Source: Chloroflexota bacterium (GTDB lineage Bacteria; Chloroflexota; Anaerolineae; Anaerolineales; Villigracilaceae). Taken from it: a stretch of 64,000 nucleotides of DNA. This document shows, one piece after another, positions 1 through 8,337 of the stretch (the first letter of the stretch is position 1; each line of letters starts with the position of its first letter). Location of the stretch: contig JACRMH010000046.1 of NCBI GenBank assembly GCA_016219545.1, positions 1 to 64,000 of the forward strand, given 5' to 3'. Position numbers and translations under genes: made by a program. The notes below the pieces were generated by a model. The model was not told the DNA's origin, did no database searches, and saw nothing but the letters and a program-made list of their open reading frames with translations.

Positions 1-60
1 CAGGGGATTGAAGAAAGTGGAGACCGAATGGGGCATTCTTTCCATTGCTCACAATCTACG

Positions 61-95
61 AAAACTGGCAGCCCAATGACTGCCAGTTTTTTACC
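61..95. terminator. Hairpin terminator
   Basis: Perfect inverted repeat with 11-bp arms (61-71 and 80-90, AAAACTGGCAG and its complement) around an 8-nt loop, followed by a T-rich run. It probably ends transcription of a gene to the left of the window. Nothing codable is recognised in bases 1-60. Confidence 0.65.
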
Positions 96-179
96 TTTTT
101 TCTGTTTTGACTGCCTACACTTACCTTTTTAGACAGCCCCCCGGGCAGAAATTAATTTTGTTGTTTCCGCGAGTTGAGG

Positions 180-2012
180 TTACAAGTCCTCTTCTCCGGG
201 GGCAGTCTCTTTGGGAGCGCCGCCAACTTTCGGCGCGGGATGAGGGAGATATTGAGCCAGGAGGGAAGGCGCGTCAGGATCATCGCTATGCAGGGCATGG
301 TCATAGTCGCCTGCCACCACCGGTTCAGGCTCGAACCGTACCGGACGCCGCACGCCAAACAAATCAAAGAAAGCAGTAACGAAGATCAATACACGGCTGC
401 GCAATGAATATCGATATTCCTGCATCTTGAGTGACTGCCACTCAACAATGGAAGCCATCGAACCTTCCACGCGCGCTTTTTCACGCACAATGCGGTGGAT
501 CGTTTTCGGGTCACGATACCCAATGGGAGAGATCAGCAAGGCATTCGCGGCCAATACGAGAATGCTGAAGGTGATCAAGACCACCCAACCACCTTCGCTC
601 CACTTGCCTACGATCTGACCGACAAACACCACGCCGGATAATACAGCCGCAAAGCCTGCGCCGAAACTTCCCCAGAAACGCGCCGAACCTGTTGCAGTCT
701 GCATGATATGTTTTCGAATGGCAAAGCCCATCACCATGATCGGCATGAAAACACCGATCCCATAATATGGCACAGCCGCGCTGGTATTTCCCTTGACCAA
801 TAGTTGAATGAAAACAGCAACAATAAAACCGGCAGTCACCGAGCGGGTAAATGTCCCTTGAGGATTACGGTAAACTACGATCTCCGGGATTTCGCCAATG
901 GCAACATCACGCCATGCGGTTGCCTGCAAATCCTGAAAGGCCGTCATGGATGCGGCAGCCAGCAAAGCCACTGCCAGGATTTGGTAGGCCCAGAAGAGGA
1001 TGAGTCCGCCGGGGATCTGACTGAAGCCAATAGACGCTAGATTGCCAACCAATGACATCCCTTTGGTCCCATCAAAAACATTGAAATGAATGGAAAAGTA
1101 AGCTAGGAAGGCCGTTGTAAAGCCACCGTAAAAAAGGAATGAGGTTTGCACCATGCGGCCGATGCCGGATTTTCCGCTGTAAAAATTCCACAAGCCATTG
1201 AGTTTGGGCATATGTTTCTTACCCCACTTGACCAGGGAAAAATCTTCATTGATGACAAATTGAATGCCATTCGACATGGCCTCCAAACCCGAGAGAGCGA
1301 CCAGACCTTTCATGGAAGCGGTCAGCATGTGATAGGCAGCCTGCCAAAGTGTAGGCGTACTTATTTGTTCAGTAAATGGCGCGGCGGCGATCCCCTTTCC
1401 TTTTGCGATGAACAACCCTATTGCCATGGCAACTGTTAGAAAAACAAAAACTCCCAGCAAAGTAAAAACCACGCGTGATGATTCGCCGCGCCCGCGAATG
1501 GTCAGCCACCATGTGACCGCCGCCATCGCCGCTCCCAACCCGAAACGAATGATCCAGATAATGTTATAAGAAGCTGTGATTGATAATAACTGGTCAACAC
1601 CTGAAAGTGTGGACACAACGATAGTAAAAATGTAATCTTGAATCAGAACGACGGCCACGACCAGGCTCAAACCGGGAGCAAGATAACGCATGGCGGCTGT
1701 ATATGAACCACCGCCTTCGTTAAATATTCCCAGTGAATACATATATAAAGCGCCAAAGATGAGGTTCGCAAATGCAATCACAAGCACGGCAATGAAGGCA
1801 TATTGTTGTAGTCCATATGGATGGAGCGCGCTCATCATTTCGCCGGTGGCGTAGAAATACGATGTGAAATAGTCCACGCCAAAAAGAGCCAGTGCGGCCA
1901 ATAAACCGATCTGCCCGGCACCATGGATATTGGCATCCTCTTCGCTTTCACGAGGGGAAATGCGCAGAGCAACGAATACAATAACGATCAATAAAGCAAT
2001 GGAAAAAAACAT
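180..2012 (-). CDS. KimA-like potassium/proton symporter (APC superfamily)
   Basis: Polytopic membrane protein of 610 aa, close to the roughly 607 aa of Bacillus subtilis KimA. Residues I recall as K+-coordinating in KimA have counterparts: D47 and Y54 in the first helix (KimA D36, Y43), D126, Y127, T130 and S134 in the motif DYIFTIVVS (D117, Y118, T121, S125), E244 in SGLEAMSNG (E233) and Y417 in PYYGIGVF (Y377). KimA T230 is a serine here. The C-terminal tail is hydrophilic and does not resemble the stress-protein-like tail of KimA; a protein with that kind of fold is encoded three genes upstream. It is last in a minus-strand run with a KdpDE-like system, so K+ uptake under two-component control is inferred. 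Generic annotation would be amino acid permease; the conserved residues make K+ transport the better call. Confidence 0.75.
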   Translation of the reverse strand: MFFSIALLIVIVFVALRISPRESEEDANIHGAGQIGLLAALALFGVDYFTSYFYATGEMMSALHPYGLQQYAFIAVLVIAFANLIFGALYMYSLGIFNEGGGSYTAAMRYLAPGLSLVVAVVLIQDYIFTIVVSTLSGVDQLLSITASYNIIWIIRFGLGAAMAAVTWWLTIRGRGESSRVVFTLLGVFVFLTVAMAIGLFIAKGKGIAAAPFTEQISTPTLWQAAYHMLTASMKGLVALSGLEAMSNGIQFVINEDFSLVKWGKKHMPKLNGLWNFYSGKSGIGRMVQTSFLFYGGFTTAFLAYFSIHFNVFDGTKGMSLVGNLASIGFSQIPGGLILFWAYQILAVALLAAASMTAFQDLQATAWRDVAIGEIPEIVVYRNPQGTFTRSVTAGFIVAVFIQLLVKGNTSAAVPYYGIGVFMPIMVMGFAIRKHIMQTATGSARFWGSFGAGFAAVLSGVVFVGQIVGKWSEGGWVVLITFSILVLAANALLISPIGYRDPKTIHRIVREKARVEGSMASIVEWQSLKMQEYRYSLRSRVLIFVTAFFDLFGVRRPVRFEPEPVVAGDYDHALHSDDPDAPSLLAQYLPHPAPKVGGAPKETAPGEEDL

Positions 2013-2023
2013 ATTAGTACCCT

Positions 2024-3124
2024 TTATGCGGTCTCAAATGCTTGTTCAAAAAGTTCAAGCAAAGAAAGCAAATGCTTACGAGTGGATTTATTCAAACGCG
2101 TGTCCTGGCTGATCTTCATTTCCTCCTGCCTTACCGCACGCACGACGAACGCAGGCACGAACATGATGCGCCCTGCGGGGATCACTTCCAATTTCGTTTC
2201 ATCAACACGGAGTTCCTGGTCGTCAAAATAAGGAAGGCTCAGGCTGAGTCCGCGATTCAAATTATCTGAAGATGCGCGCTCCTTGATGTGCGCGATCATC
2301 TTTCTCGCGTGATAGACCGCCAACGCCCGCCCCTGATTGATCAATTGTCCCAGCATTCCATAACGTTTCTTGGCGTACTCATCATCCGCAGAAATATAAG
2401 GTGCAAGCGCCACTGCCAGAAACAGTACTTCCATGAATCTCTGCATGGATTTGACATGCGCTTCCGCTTCTTCAACCGACTTTGCGAGGATGCCGCCGTT
2501 CTCATTGAATGCCACCCATTGTGGCAGGAAGAATTTCCTGGCATATGGGACAAATGGGACTAATAGCTCTCCCCGCCCTTCTTCATTCTTGCCCTCTTCG
2601 GCAATCGCATCTTTCTCTGACGTGATGGCTGATTCTGCTTCGAGTGAGTCATATTCAGGGACAGAAGGGATCGTCTCCTGATTATCTTCCAGTTTATATG
2701 TGACGCTTCGCCCGGCCGGAAGCATGTTGTAGACCATGTGCAATACTGCCGCATGACGAAGCAGACTCGCCGCTACCGATATTGCGGGATTCGGTGATTG
2801 CTCCAACTCTGCCAGAGAATGGCGAAGCTGTTTGTAAAGTTCCTCTTTTCGCAGACGGTTAATGAATCCACCCACCGAATGGGTGCGTTGATTCTGCGGA
2901 ATGATTGTCAAAGACTCATTTTCAAGCGTGCAGATAATACGATCTGGCAAAGAAAAGCTGACTTGATAACCGCCGTCAATAATGGCTTCCGCGATCTGTT
3001 TTCCCTGCACTTCAAGAAAGCGCTGGATAATGGCAGGCTGTGCGGAAAATAGTGACTGCTGACGCCTGTATTCATCCGTCAGATGGTCCGACAACGTGGT
3101 TTGTTTTGTTTTTGTTTCAATCAT
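2024..3124 (-). CDS. Uncharacterised soluble protein in the potassium cluster
   Basis: Protein of 366 aa with no signal peptide and no obvious membrane helix; no family recognised. A helical first half (about 1-125) is followed by an acidic, low-complexity stretch (about 150-185, rich in Glu, Ser and Ala) and a second helical domain (about 190-366). The start at 3124 has an AAAGGTG-like ribosome site. It lies 11 bp upstream of the KimA-like gene and 28 bp downstream of the stress-protein-like gene, so it is probably cotranscribed with them. A role in controlling the transporter is possible only from position. Confidence 0.6.
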   Translation of the reverse strand: MIETKTKQTTLSDHLTDEYRRQQSLFSAQPAIIQRFLEVQGKQIAEAIIDGGYQVSFSLPDRIICTLENESLTIIPQNQRTHSVGGFINRLRKEELYKQLRHSLAELEQSPNPAISVAASLLRHAAVLHMVYNMLPAGRSVTYKLEDNQETIPSVPEYDSLEAESAITSEKDAIAEEGKNEEGRGELLVPFVPYARKFFLPQWVAFNENGGILAKSVEEAEAHVKSMQRFMEVLFLAVALAPYISADDEYAKKRYGMLGQLINQGRALAVYHARKMIAHIKERASSDNLNRGLSLSLPYFDDQELRVDETKLEVIPAGRIMFVPAFVVRAVRQEEMKISQDTRLNKSTRKHLLSLLELFEQAFETA

Positions 3125-3152
3125 TCTTAATCACCTTTGTATAAGATCACTT

Positions 3153-3602
3153 TCAATTTGGCTTGCCGTCTGACAAGATATAAACTGGCGTGCTCAAGTT
3201 GGATCTCAAAACCTGTTCAAGGGGTTTCCGAAAAAGTCCAGTCTTCTGATTTGAATAACATGCCACTACATCCCCTGTCCGCAATATCTTTTTGACCTGC
3301 TTCACCCAATCTTTTCCATGTTCGATCATGATCTCAGTGGACACATTGGCGTCCTTGATGATCGCGGACATAATGATCAATTTGCGTCGAAGTTGGGACT
3401 CCTCTGCATAATGATTGGAGAGGCTAAAGAGAAGAACATTGAGATGCAGGGAATGGGCAATTTCCAAAATCTGATTGGATAGTTTGGAGGGTTCTGCCTC
3501 AGATGCAGAGCAAAGCACAATTAAACGGCAAGCAGGCTCCAGGTCCGAATGAGAAGCGGAAGATAATGTCAATACCGGGGAAGTCGTGTCAAGTTTGTTC
3601 AT
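3153..3602 (-). CDS. Universal-stress-protein-like domain protein
   Basis: About 150 aa when started at the ATG at 3602; a TTG at 3665 would add 21 residues that do not fit the fold. The alternating strands and helices (RLIVLCSASE near the N-terminus, GDVVACYSN, STPVYIL at the C-terminus) resemble a USP fold, but the usual Gly-rich ATP-binding loop before the last strand is degenerate. KimA-type transporters often carry such a domain fused at the C-terminus, and the KimA-like protein here lacks it, so this stand-alone copy may replace it. That link is inference. Confidence 0.5.
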   Translation of the reverse strand: MNKLDTTSPVLTLSSASHSDLEPACRLIVLCSASEAEPSKLSNQILEIAHSLHLNVLLFSLSNHYAEESQLRRKLIIMSAIIKDANVSTEIMIEHGKDWVKQVKKILRTGDVVACYSNQKTGLFRKPLEQVLRSNLSTPVYILSDGKPN

Positions 3603-3723
3603 GTCACCAATACAGGAATGAATCGTATCAATCCGGCGTAAAACGCTGACAAAAAAAACAGGCAATCATATAAAGAACAAATAAAAATCGCCCTTTTGCA
3701 AGGGCGATGTAAGGTAAAGCGTT

Positions 3724-3850
3724 ATGTCGTTGCAAGGACGATGTTCTTGCGAAGCAGCCCGAAGCAATCTCTTGACCGAGTGGAGGTTGCTTCGTCGGGC
3801 TACACATGCCCTGGCGGGCAGTGCCAGGGAAGCCCTTCTCGCAACGACAT
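3724..3850. repeat. Dispersed palindromic repeat, family C, copy 1
   Basis: Outer arms ATGTCGTTGC (3724-3733) and CTCGCAACGACAT (3838-3850) enclose an inner inverted repeat, GAAGCAATCTC (3761-3771) with GAGGTTGCTTC (3783-3793). The same design occurs at 14340-14431 and 60840-60956. It ends 2 bp before the stop of the KdpE-like gene. This is REP/MITE-like, non-coding DNA without its own transposase. Confidence 0.85.
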
Positions 3851-3852
3851 GG

Positions 3853-4548
3853 CTATTCATCTGCAATAAAGCGATAGCCTATCCCCGGCTCGGTGAGAAT
3901 ATATTGCGGACGCTCAGGATCATTTTCAAGTTTCTTGCGAAGTTGGCGCATGTAGACGCGCAAGTATTCTGTGTGGTCGGCATCGGCAGGACCCCATACT
4001 TGCGTGAGGATATTTTGATGCGTTAACACACGTCCATGATTGGACGCAAGATACGAAAGTAATTTGTGTTCGGTGCCGGTCAGTTTAATTTCCTCATCAC
4101 CGCGTTTGACAATATGCCAGGCAAGGTCAATGGTGAGCGTCCCCGCTTTGACCACCTTGCTTTGCGCACCCTGCCTGTTCGTTGAGTGACGCAAGGCCAC
4201 GCGCACCCGCGCGAGTAATTCCTCGATGCCAAATGGCTTTGTAAGGTAATCATCCGCACCTTTGTCGAGCGCAGAAACTTTATCGCGTTCGCTGTCGCGT
4301 ACCGAAAGAATAATGATCGGGCATTGAGTCCATTCACGCAGGCGCGTACAGACTTCCACCCCATCCATATCAGGCAGACCCAGATCAAGGATGATGATAT
4401 CGGGCTCGTTGGTTGCAGCGAGAGTCAGCCCTTCTTCACCGCGGCTCGCCGTTGTGACCCTGAATCCTTTCTCTGTGAGAATGGTGCGGATCGCACGCTG
4501 GATCTGCGGCTCATCATCAATGACAAGGATGTGCGGTGCGTTGGTCAT
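3853..4548 (-). CDS. kdpE: KdpE-like response regulator (OmpR family)
   Basis: Response regulator of 231 aa: receiver domain (ILVIDDEPQ with the acidic pair, phospho-acceptor Asp in IILDLGLPD, Lys in LTKPFG) followed by a winged-helix DNA-binding domain ending GYRFIADE. The start at 4548 overlaps the kinase stop in an ATGA junction, a typical coupling; the longer upstream ORF only adds residues read from the kinase gene. Domain order, length and partner match KdpE. No kdpFABC genes are in the window, so the likely target is the KimA-like gene downstream; this is inferred from position. Confidence 0.8.
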   Translation of the reverse strand: MTNAPHILVIDDEPQIQRAIRTILTEKGFRVTTASRGEEGLTLAATNEPDIIILDLGLPDMDGVEVCTRLREWTQCPIIILSVRDSERDKVSALDKGADDYLTKPFGIEELLARVRVALRHSTNRQGAQSKVVKAGTLTIDLAWHIVKRGDEEIKLTGTEHKLLSYLASNHGRVLTHQNILTQVWGPADADHTEYLRVYMRQLRKKLENDPERPQYILTEPGIGYRFIADE

Positions 4549-5999
4549 TCGATCTCCGAATCCATTGGAAGCTGCGGAGGCGGAGCGCCTTCCCAAATCA
4601 ACGGCAAAGTGAAATTGAAAGCCAGTCCGTCCGAGATATTCTCCGCCCAGATGCGCCCGCCGTGCGCTTCGATAATTCCCTTGCAGATCGAAAGTCCAAG
4701 TCCGGTACCCGTCACACGGTCAGCAGCAGTGATGCGATAGAACTTGTCGAAGATGCGCTCCAAATGTTCGGGCGGTACTTGCGGTCCCTGATTGCTAACC
4801 TGCACTTGCATTTCGTCACCTTCAACATTCGCATGAATTCGGATCACTGTATTCAAAGGCGCGTACTTCACGCTATTACTGATGAGATTGGTAAAAACCT
4901 GCTCCATCTGCACATAATCCACTGGGACAAAAGGCAAACTCTCAGGCACATCAATTTCAAGTTTATGTTCCTCCGCCGAATGCTTCATCCGTCCCAGTAC
5001 ACTTTCCACGATCTCGGGCAAAATATTCCATTCACGTTTTGGTTTCAGTGCACCCGATTCAATACGCGACATATCAAGCAAATTTCCCACAAGCATATTC
5101 AAATGGTCGGCTTCATCGTCAATGGCTGCGATCAACTCAACCCGCGCCGGGGAATCCCAACCGACTTCATTTCCGCGCAAACTGGAAGCGGCGGCTTTGA
5201 TAGTGGAAAGCGGAGTCCGTAATTCATGTGAGACCGAAGAAAGAAGAATGGATTTCAACTGGTCACTCTCTTCAAGGACTCTGGCCCGAGACTCAGACTG
5301 CGCCAGCCGTGCGCGCTCAAGCGCCAATGCGCCCTGACTCGCAAATGTCTGCAACAAACGCTTCTCTCCTGACGATATGTCTGGTGCGGCCTTCCAAAGC
5401 AGAATCTCCCCGAGAGTGCCTCGCGCCGCCTGGATCGGGACGGTCAACTCGGGAGTGCGAGTCGGCGGGGTCACATTGGGCAGATGAAAAGCAAACGGCT
5501 GCGGACCTGTAATATTAAGTTCAACCATCTCCCCATGTGAGACATCCTGTATTTGTTTGGCAAGGATCTCGGCAATGGCGTGGTCATTATGTAAACCTGC
5601 CAATGCGGTACTGAGTTCATAAAGCTGTGTGGCCTCGCGTTCCCGTGAAGTAGCCACAGCCAGGCTGGTCTGCAACCGACCCACCAATTGGCTAATCACA
5701 AATGCCACTACAAGAAAAACGACCAGGATCACCACATCCGTGGGACGATGAACTGCCAATGTGTAATAAGGACGGATAAAAAAATAATTGAAGGTCAAAA
5801 ATGTAACCAGGGCGCTGAAGATGCCGGGGACGAGTCCCCAAAAAGCTGTGATCAATCCCAGCGGGATCAAATACAACAACGCGATCAAAGTTGTATCAAG
5901 CCCATCCCTTAAAAAGATGAAGACCGATGTAACAAAGGCGATCAATCCAATGGCAAGAAGATATTGAATAAAGCGTGAGATCAGAGATGAAGTTCGCAT
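4545..5999 (-). CDS. KdpD-like sensor histidine kinase, C-terminal form
   Basis: About 484 aa: four membrane helices of the DUF4118 type (about 10-105), a GAF-like region, HisKA with the phospho-His in SSVSHELRTPLS, and HATPase_c with N box (NLISNSVKYAP) and G box (GTGLGLSICKG). It lacks the large N-terminal KdpD/USP sensor module of full-length KdpD (about 900 aa). The start is placed at 5999 because an earlier in-frame ATG at 6059 lies inside a terminator hairpin, while a TATAAT box sits 13 nt before 5999. It overlaps kdpE by 4 bp. Confidence 0.75.
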   Translation of the reverse strand: MRTSSLISRFIQYLLAIGLIAFVTSVFIFLRDGLDTTLIALLYLIPLGLITAFWGLVPGIFSALVTFLTFNYFFIRPYYTLAVHRPTDVVILVVFLVVAFVISQLVGRLQTSLAVATSREREATQLYELSTALAGLHNDHAIAEILAKQIQDVSHGEMVELNITGPQPFAFHLPNVTPPTRTPELTVPIQAARGTLGEILLWKAAPDISSGEKRLLQTFASQGALALERARLAQSESRARVLEESDQLKSILLSSVSHELRTPLSTIKAAASSLRGNEVGWDSPARVELIAAIDDEADHLNMLVGNLLDMSRIESGALKPKREWNILPEIVESVLGRMKHSAEEHKLEIDVPESLPFVPVDYVQMEQVFTNLISNSVKYAPLNTVIRIHANVEGDEMQVQVSNQGPQVPPEHLERIFDKFYRITAADRVTGTGLGLSICKGIIEAHGGRIWAENISDGLAFNFTLPLIWEGAPPPQLPMDSEIE

Positions 6000-6012
6000 G
6001 TCTATGGGATTC

Positions 6013-6018
6013 ATTATA
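6013..6018 (-). promoter_or_regulatory. -10 box of the KdpDE-like operon
   Basis: TATAAT on the minus strand, 13 nt before the chosen start at 5999, implying a leader of only about 6-7 nt. No Shine-Dalgarno sequence is evident. No convincing -35 box was found. Confidence 0.5.
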
Positions 6019-6045
6019 CTCTTTTGGAAATCTGGACTGGGATAT

Positions 6046-6079
6046 AAAAATCCCGCCATCGAGTGATGGCGGGATTTTT
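6046..6079. terminator. Hairpin terminator after the NBR1-Ig gene
   Basis: Perfect 15-bp arms (AAAAATCCCGCCATC at 6046-6060 and its complement at 6065-6079) with a 4-nt loop, A-rich on one side and T-rich on the other. It lies 20 bp after the stop of the secreted-protein gene and just before the KdpD-like promoter. Confidence 0.85.
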
Positions 6080-6098
6080 ATAGGCATAACTTTTATTG

Positions 6099-8165
6099 TT
6101 ATGGTGAAGCCGGGTTGTAAATGATCGGCCCGACCCAAAGCGCGCGGTCACCTGTTGCGGGACCAGTTGCAAGAATAGTAAGAATGAATTTTACATTCTG
6201 TCCAACGAGCGGAGCGAGGTCTACATCAGCGGCGTAGTAACTGCCTTCATATTTTTCAACAAAAGCCCAGAAAGTTGAAATTGTGGAACTGCCCACGATG
6301 GAATAATCCAGGCGGAAGACCACATAACAATTGGTTGCGCCATATTCGCAATTGATGGTGGAGCGGAATTTGTCACCGCTCTTTACGAGATAGCCGGGAT
6401 AGAAGCCTTGAATATAGCCGTTGTTTACATTCTGCGGGAAAGTGATCAGCCCAGCGCGGCTGTCATTTGTCCCATTCTCCAATTTGGAGGGACCGGTGAG
6501 CAATACAAATCCCTTGGCATCGCCATCAGTGCCGGGGCAGGGCAAAGCTCCTGCTGCGCTATACCAGGTCGCCGCACACGCATTCGACACAAAGTTATAG
6601 CTGATACCAGTCAAAGGAGTGGCAGTCGGTGTGGGGGTGAATGTGGACGTTGGTGTAGGTGTCGGCCCGAGTGTGGGAGTATTTGTAGGTGTGGGTGAAG
6701 GTCCAGCGGTAGGTGTATACGTAGGTGTGGGTGTCGGGCCGAGTGTCGCAGTTGGGGTAGGTGTGGATGTCGGTCCGGTCACTTTGATATCAACCCAGAA
6801 TGATTTCGTGCCGCCAGTGCCAATTCCGAATGCAACGCCTGTATTATTCTTAAGTCTCCAATATCCGCGATAGGTTCCGGCTGACGAAGGCGATGTCAGG
6901 TTGACAGAAATATCCAAGGTCTGGCCGGGCAAGATCGTGGGCACAATGGCTACTGAATCAAGCCCACCCATCTTATCGCCAGAGTCAAAGACCAGGCTGT
7001 AGTTTTTCCACGTGCATGACCCGATATTCTTAAGCCGCCATGTCTTTAAGAAGGGTGTATTCGGCGCATAAGAAGTTCCGTCAGGCACGGTCACATCAGC
7101 AATGAATTGAGCGCGGTCACATGCTGCGGGGGTCGGCGTCACAGATTTGGTCGGTGTGGGAGTCGGCGGCGTACCTGTAGGAGTGTTGGTGGGGGTAGCC
7201 GTGGGTACGCTTCCACCCGCGCGTGCAATGACCGGATTAACCCATAACGCGCGGTCACCTGTTGGCGAGCCGTATGCTGAAGTAACGATGATGAACTTCA
7301 CATCCTGACCCGCCAATGAGCTCAAGTCAAGGTTTACGTTATAAGTCATGCCTTCATATTTTTCGCGGAAGGTCCAGAAAGTTTTTACAGTACCTGAACC
7401 AATTTGATAATCGAGTCGGTCGGCCACATAACAATTAGTTGCACCATATTCACAGCCAACGTTCGCCTGAAAACGGTCACCACTTTGTACATGGAATGCC
7501 GGGTAAATTCCCTGGACGTAACCATTGGTTACATTGTTGGGCCCAAGCAATAAACCGGCCTGAGCCGATGAAACTCCATTTTCAAGTTTGGGAGTGGCGA
7601 GCTTAAGTGCGAAACCACTTGCACTTCCATCGGTGCCGGGGAAGGTCAACGCGCCTGCGCCGCTGGACCAGGTTGCCGAAGCAGCGTTCGCGGTAAAGTC
7701 ATAGCCCGTGCCGGAAGATGGATTGACATTGATCTCCACCCAAAATGTACTATTGGCAGAAGTACCAATACCAAATTCTCCGCCTGCTGTGCTCTTGAGT
7801 TTGAAGTAACCAAAGTAATGTCCGGCTGAACTGGGTGCGGTCAAGTCAACAGAGATATCCACTGTCTGCCCGGCGTTGACAGTTGTCGGCAAGGCAGAAG
7901 AAGTGGGTGCACCCATCTTCTCTCCGCTGGAAAACAGCAAAGAGACATCGCTCCAGGCGCAAGTACCAATATTCTTCAGCCGCCATGTTTTCTTAAATGC
8001 TGTGCCCGGCGCATAATTTGTGCCATCCGGCACGGTCACATCAGAAATAAATTGCGCCCAATAGCAGGTTGCAGCTTGGGCAGGTTGAACGGCCGCCGCG
8101 GGCATGAACGAAAGCATTAAAGCGAGCAATAGCAGGGTTGTTGCAAATTTTGATATAAGTTTCAT
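6099..8165 (-). CDS. Secreted modular protein with two NBR1-Ig-like domains
   Basis: About 688 aa with a signal peptide (MKLISKFATTLLLLALMLSF, cleavage near AQA). The start at 8165 is chosen because GGAGG lies 7 nt upstream. Modules in order: an NBR1-type Ig domain starting CYWAQFISDVTVPDGT; a beta domain starting YDFTANAASATW; a Thr/Pro linker; a second Ig domain (CDRAQFIADVTVPDGT); a long TP-repeat linker; a second copy of the beta domain (YNFVSNACAATW). Each Ig copy carries the WRLKNIG motif. The domains are duplicated internally. It is probably exported and surface-associated; the ligand is unknown. There is no lipobox, sortase motif or C-terminal anchor. Confidence 0.85.
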   Translation of the reverse strand: MKLISKFATTLLLLALMLSFMPAAAVQPAQAATCYWAQFISDVTVPDGTNYAPGTAFKKTWRLKNIGTCAWSDVSLLFSSGEKMGAPTSSALPTTVNAGQTVDISVDLTAPSSAGHYFGYFKLKSTAGGEFGIGTSANSTFWVEINVNPSSGTGYDFTANAASATWSSGAGALTFPGTDGSASGFALKLATPKLENGVSSAQAGLLLGPNNVTNGYVQGIYPAFHVQSGDRFQANVGCEYGATNCYVADRLDYQIGSGTVKTFWTFREKYEGMTYNVNLDLSSLAGQDVKFIIVTSAYGSPTGDRALWVNPVIARAGGSVPTATPTNTPTGTPPTPTPTKSVTPTPAACDRAQFIADVTVPDGTSYAPNTPFLKTWRLKNIGSCTWKNYSLVFDSGDKMGGLDSVAIVPTILPGQTLDISVNLTSPSSAGTYRGYWRLKNNTGVAFGIGTGGTKSFWVDIKVTGPTSTPTPTATLGPTPTPTYTPTAGPSPTPTNTPTLGPTPTPTSTFTPTPTATPLTGISYNFVSNACAATWYSAAGALPCPGTDGDAKGFVLLTGPSKLENGTNDSRAGLITFPQNVNNGYIQGFYPGYLVKSGDKFRSTINCEYGATNCYVVFRLDYSIVGSSTISTFWAFVEKYEGSYYAADVDLAPLVGQNVKFILTILATGPATGDRALWVGPIIYNPASP

Positions 8166-8243
8166 TTCTTCCTCCATACAACGCAATTACCAAACGCGGA
8201 CGCAGAAACAAGCTAAAATGTTCCATGACTATACGCCATCTCT

Positions 8244-8249
8244 AGTATA
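8244..8249 (-). promoter_or_regulatory. Possible -10 box of the NBR1-Ig gene
   Basis: TATACT on the minus strand about 80 nt upstream of the start at 8165, giving a conventional leader with a strong ribosome site. No clear -35. Confidence 0.35.
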
Positions 8250-8324
8250 ACTTTTCTTATGTGAATGTTCAATATATAAGCAAGGGAATTTATATGGTCA
8301 TTTTTTACCATATCCACTATCAAC

Positions 8325-8330
8325 TATAAT
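8325..8330 (+). promoter_or_regulatory. -10 box of dinB, leaderless type
   Basis: TATAAT ends 7 nt before the ATG of dinB and no Shine-Dalgarno sequence is present, so transcription probably starts at or within a base or two of the start codon. No LexA-like palindrome was recognised here. Confidence 0.55.
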
Positions 8331-8337
8331 TGCAGAC

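Noticed and set aside
3724..3850. Coding content of ORFs over the palindromic repeat
   Set aside because: Open frames here come from the repeat and do not occur at the other copies in the same frame.
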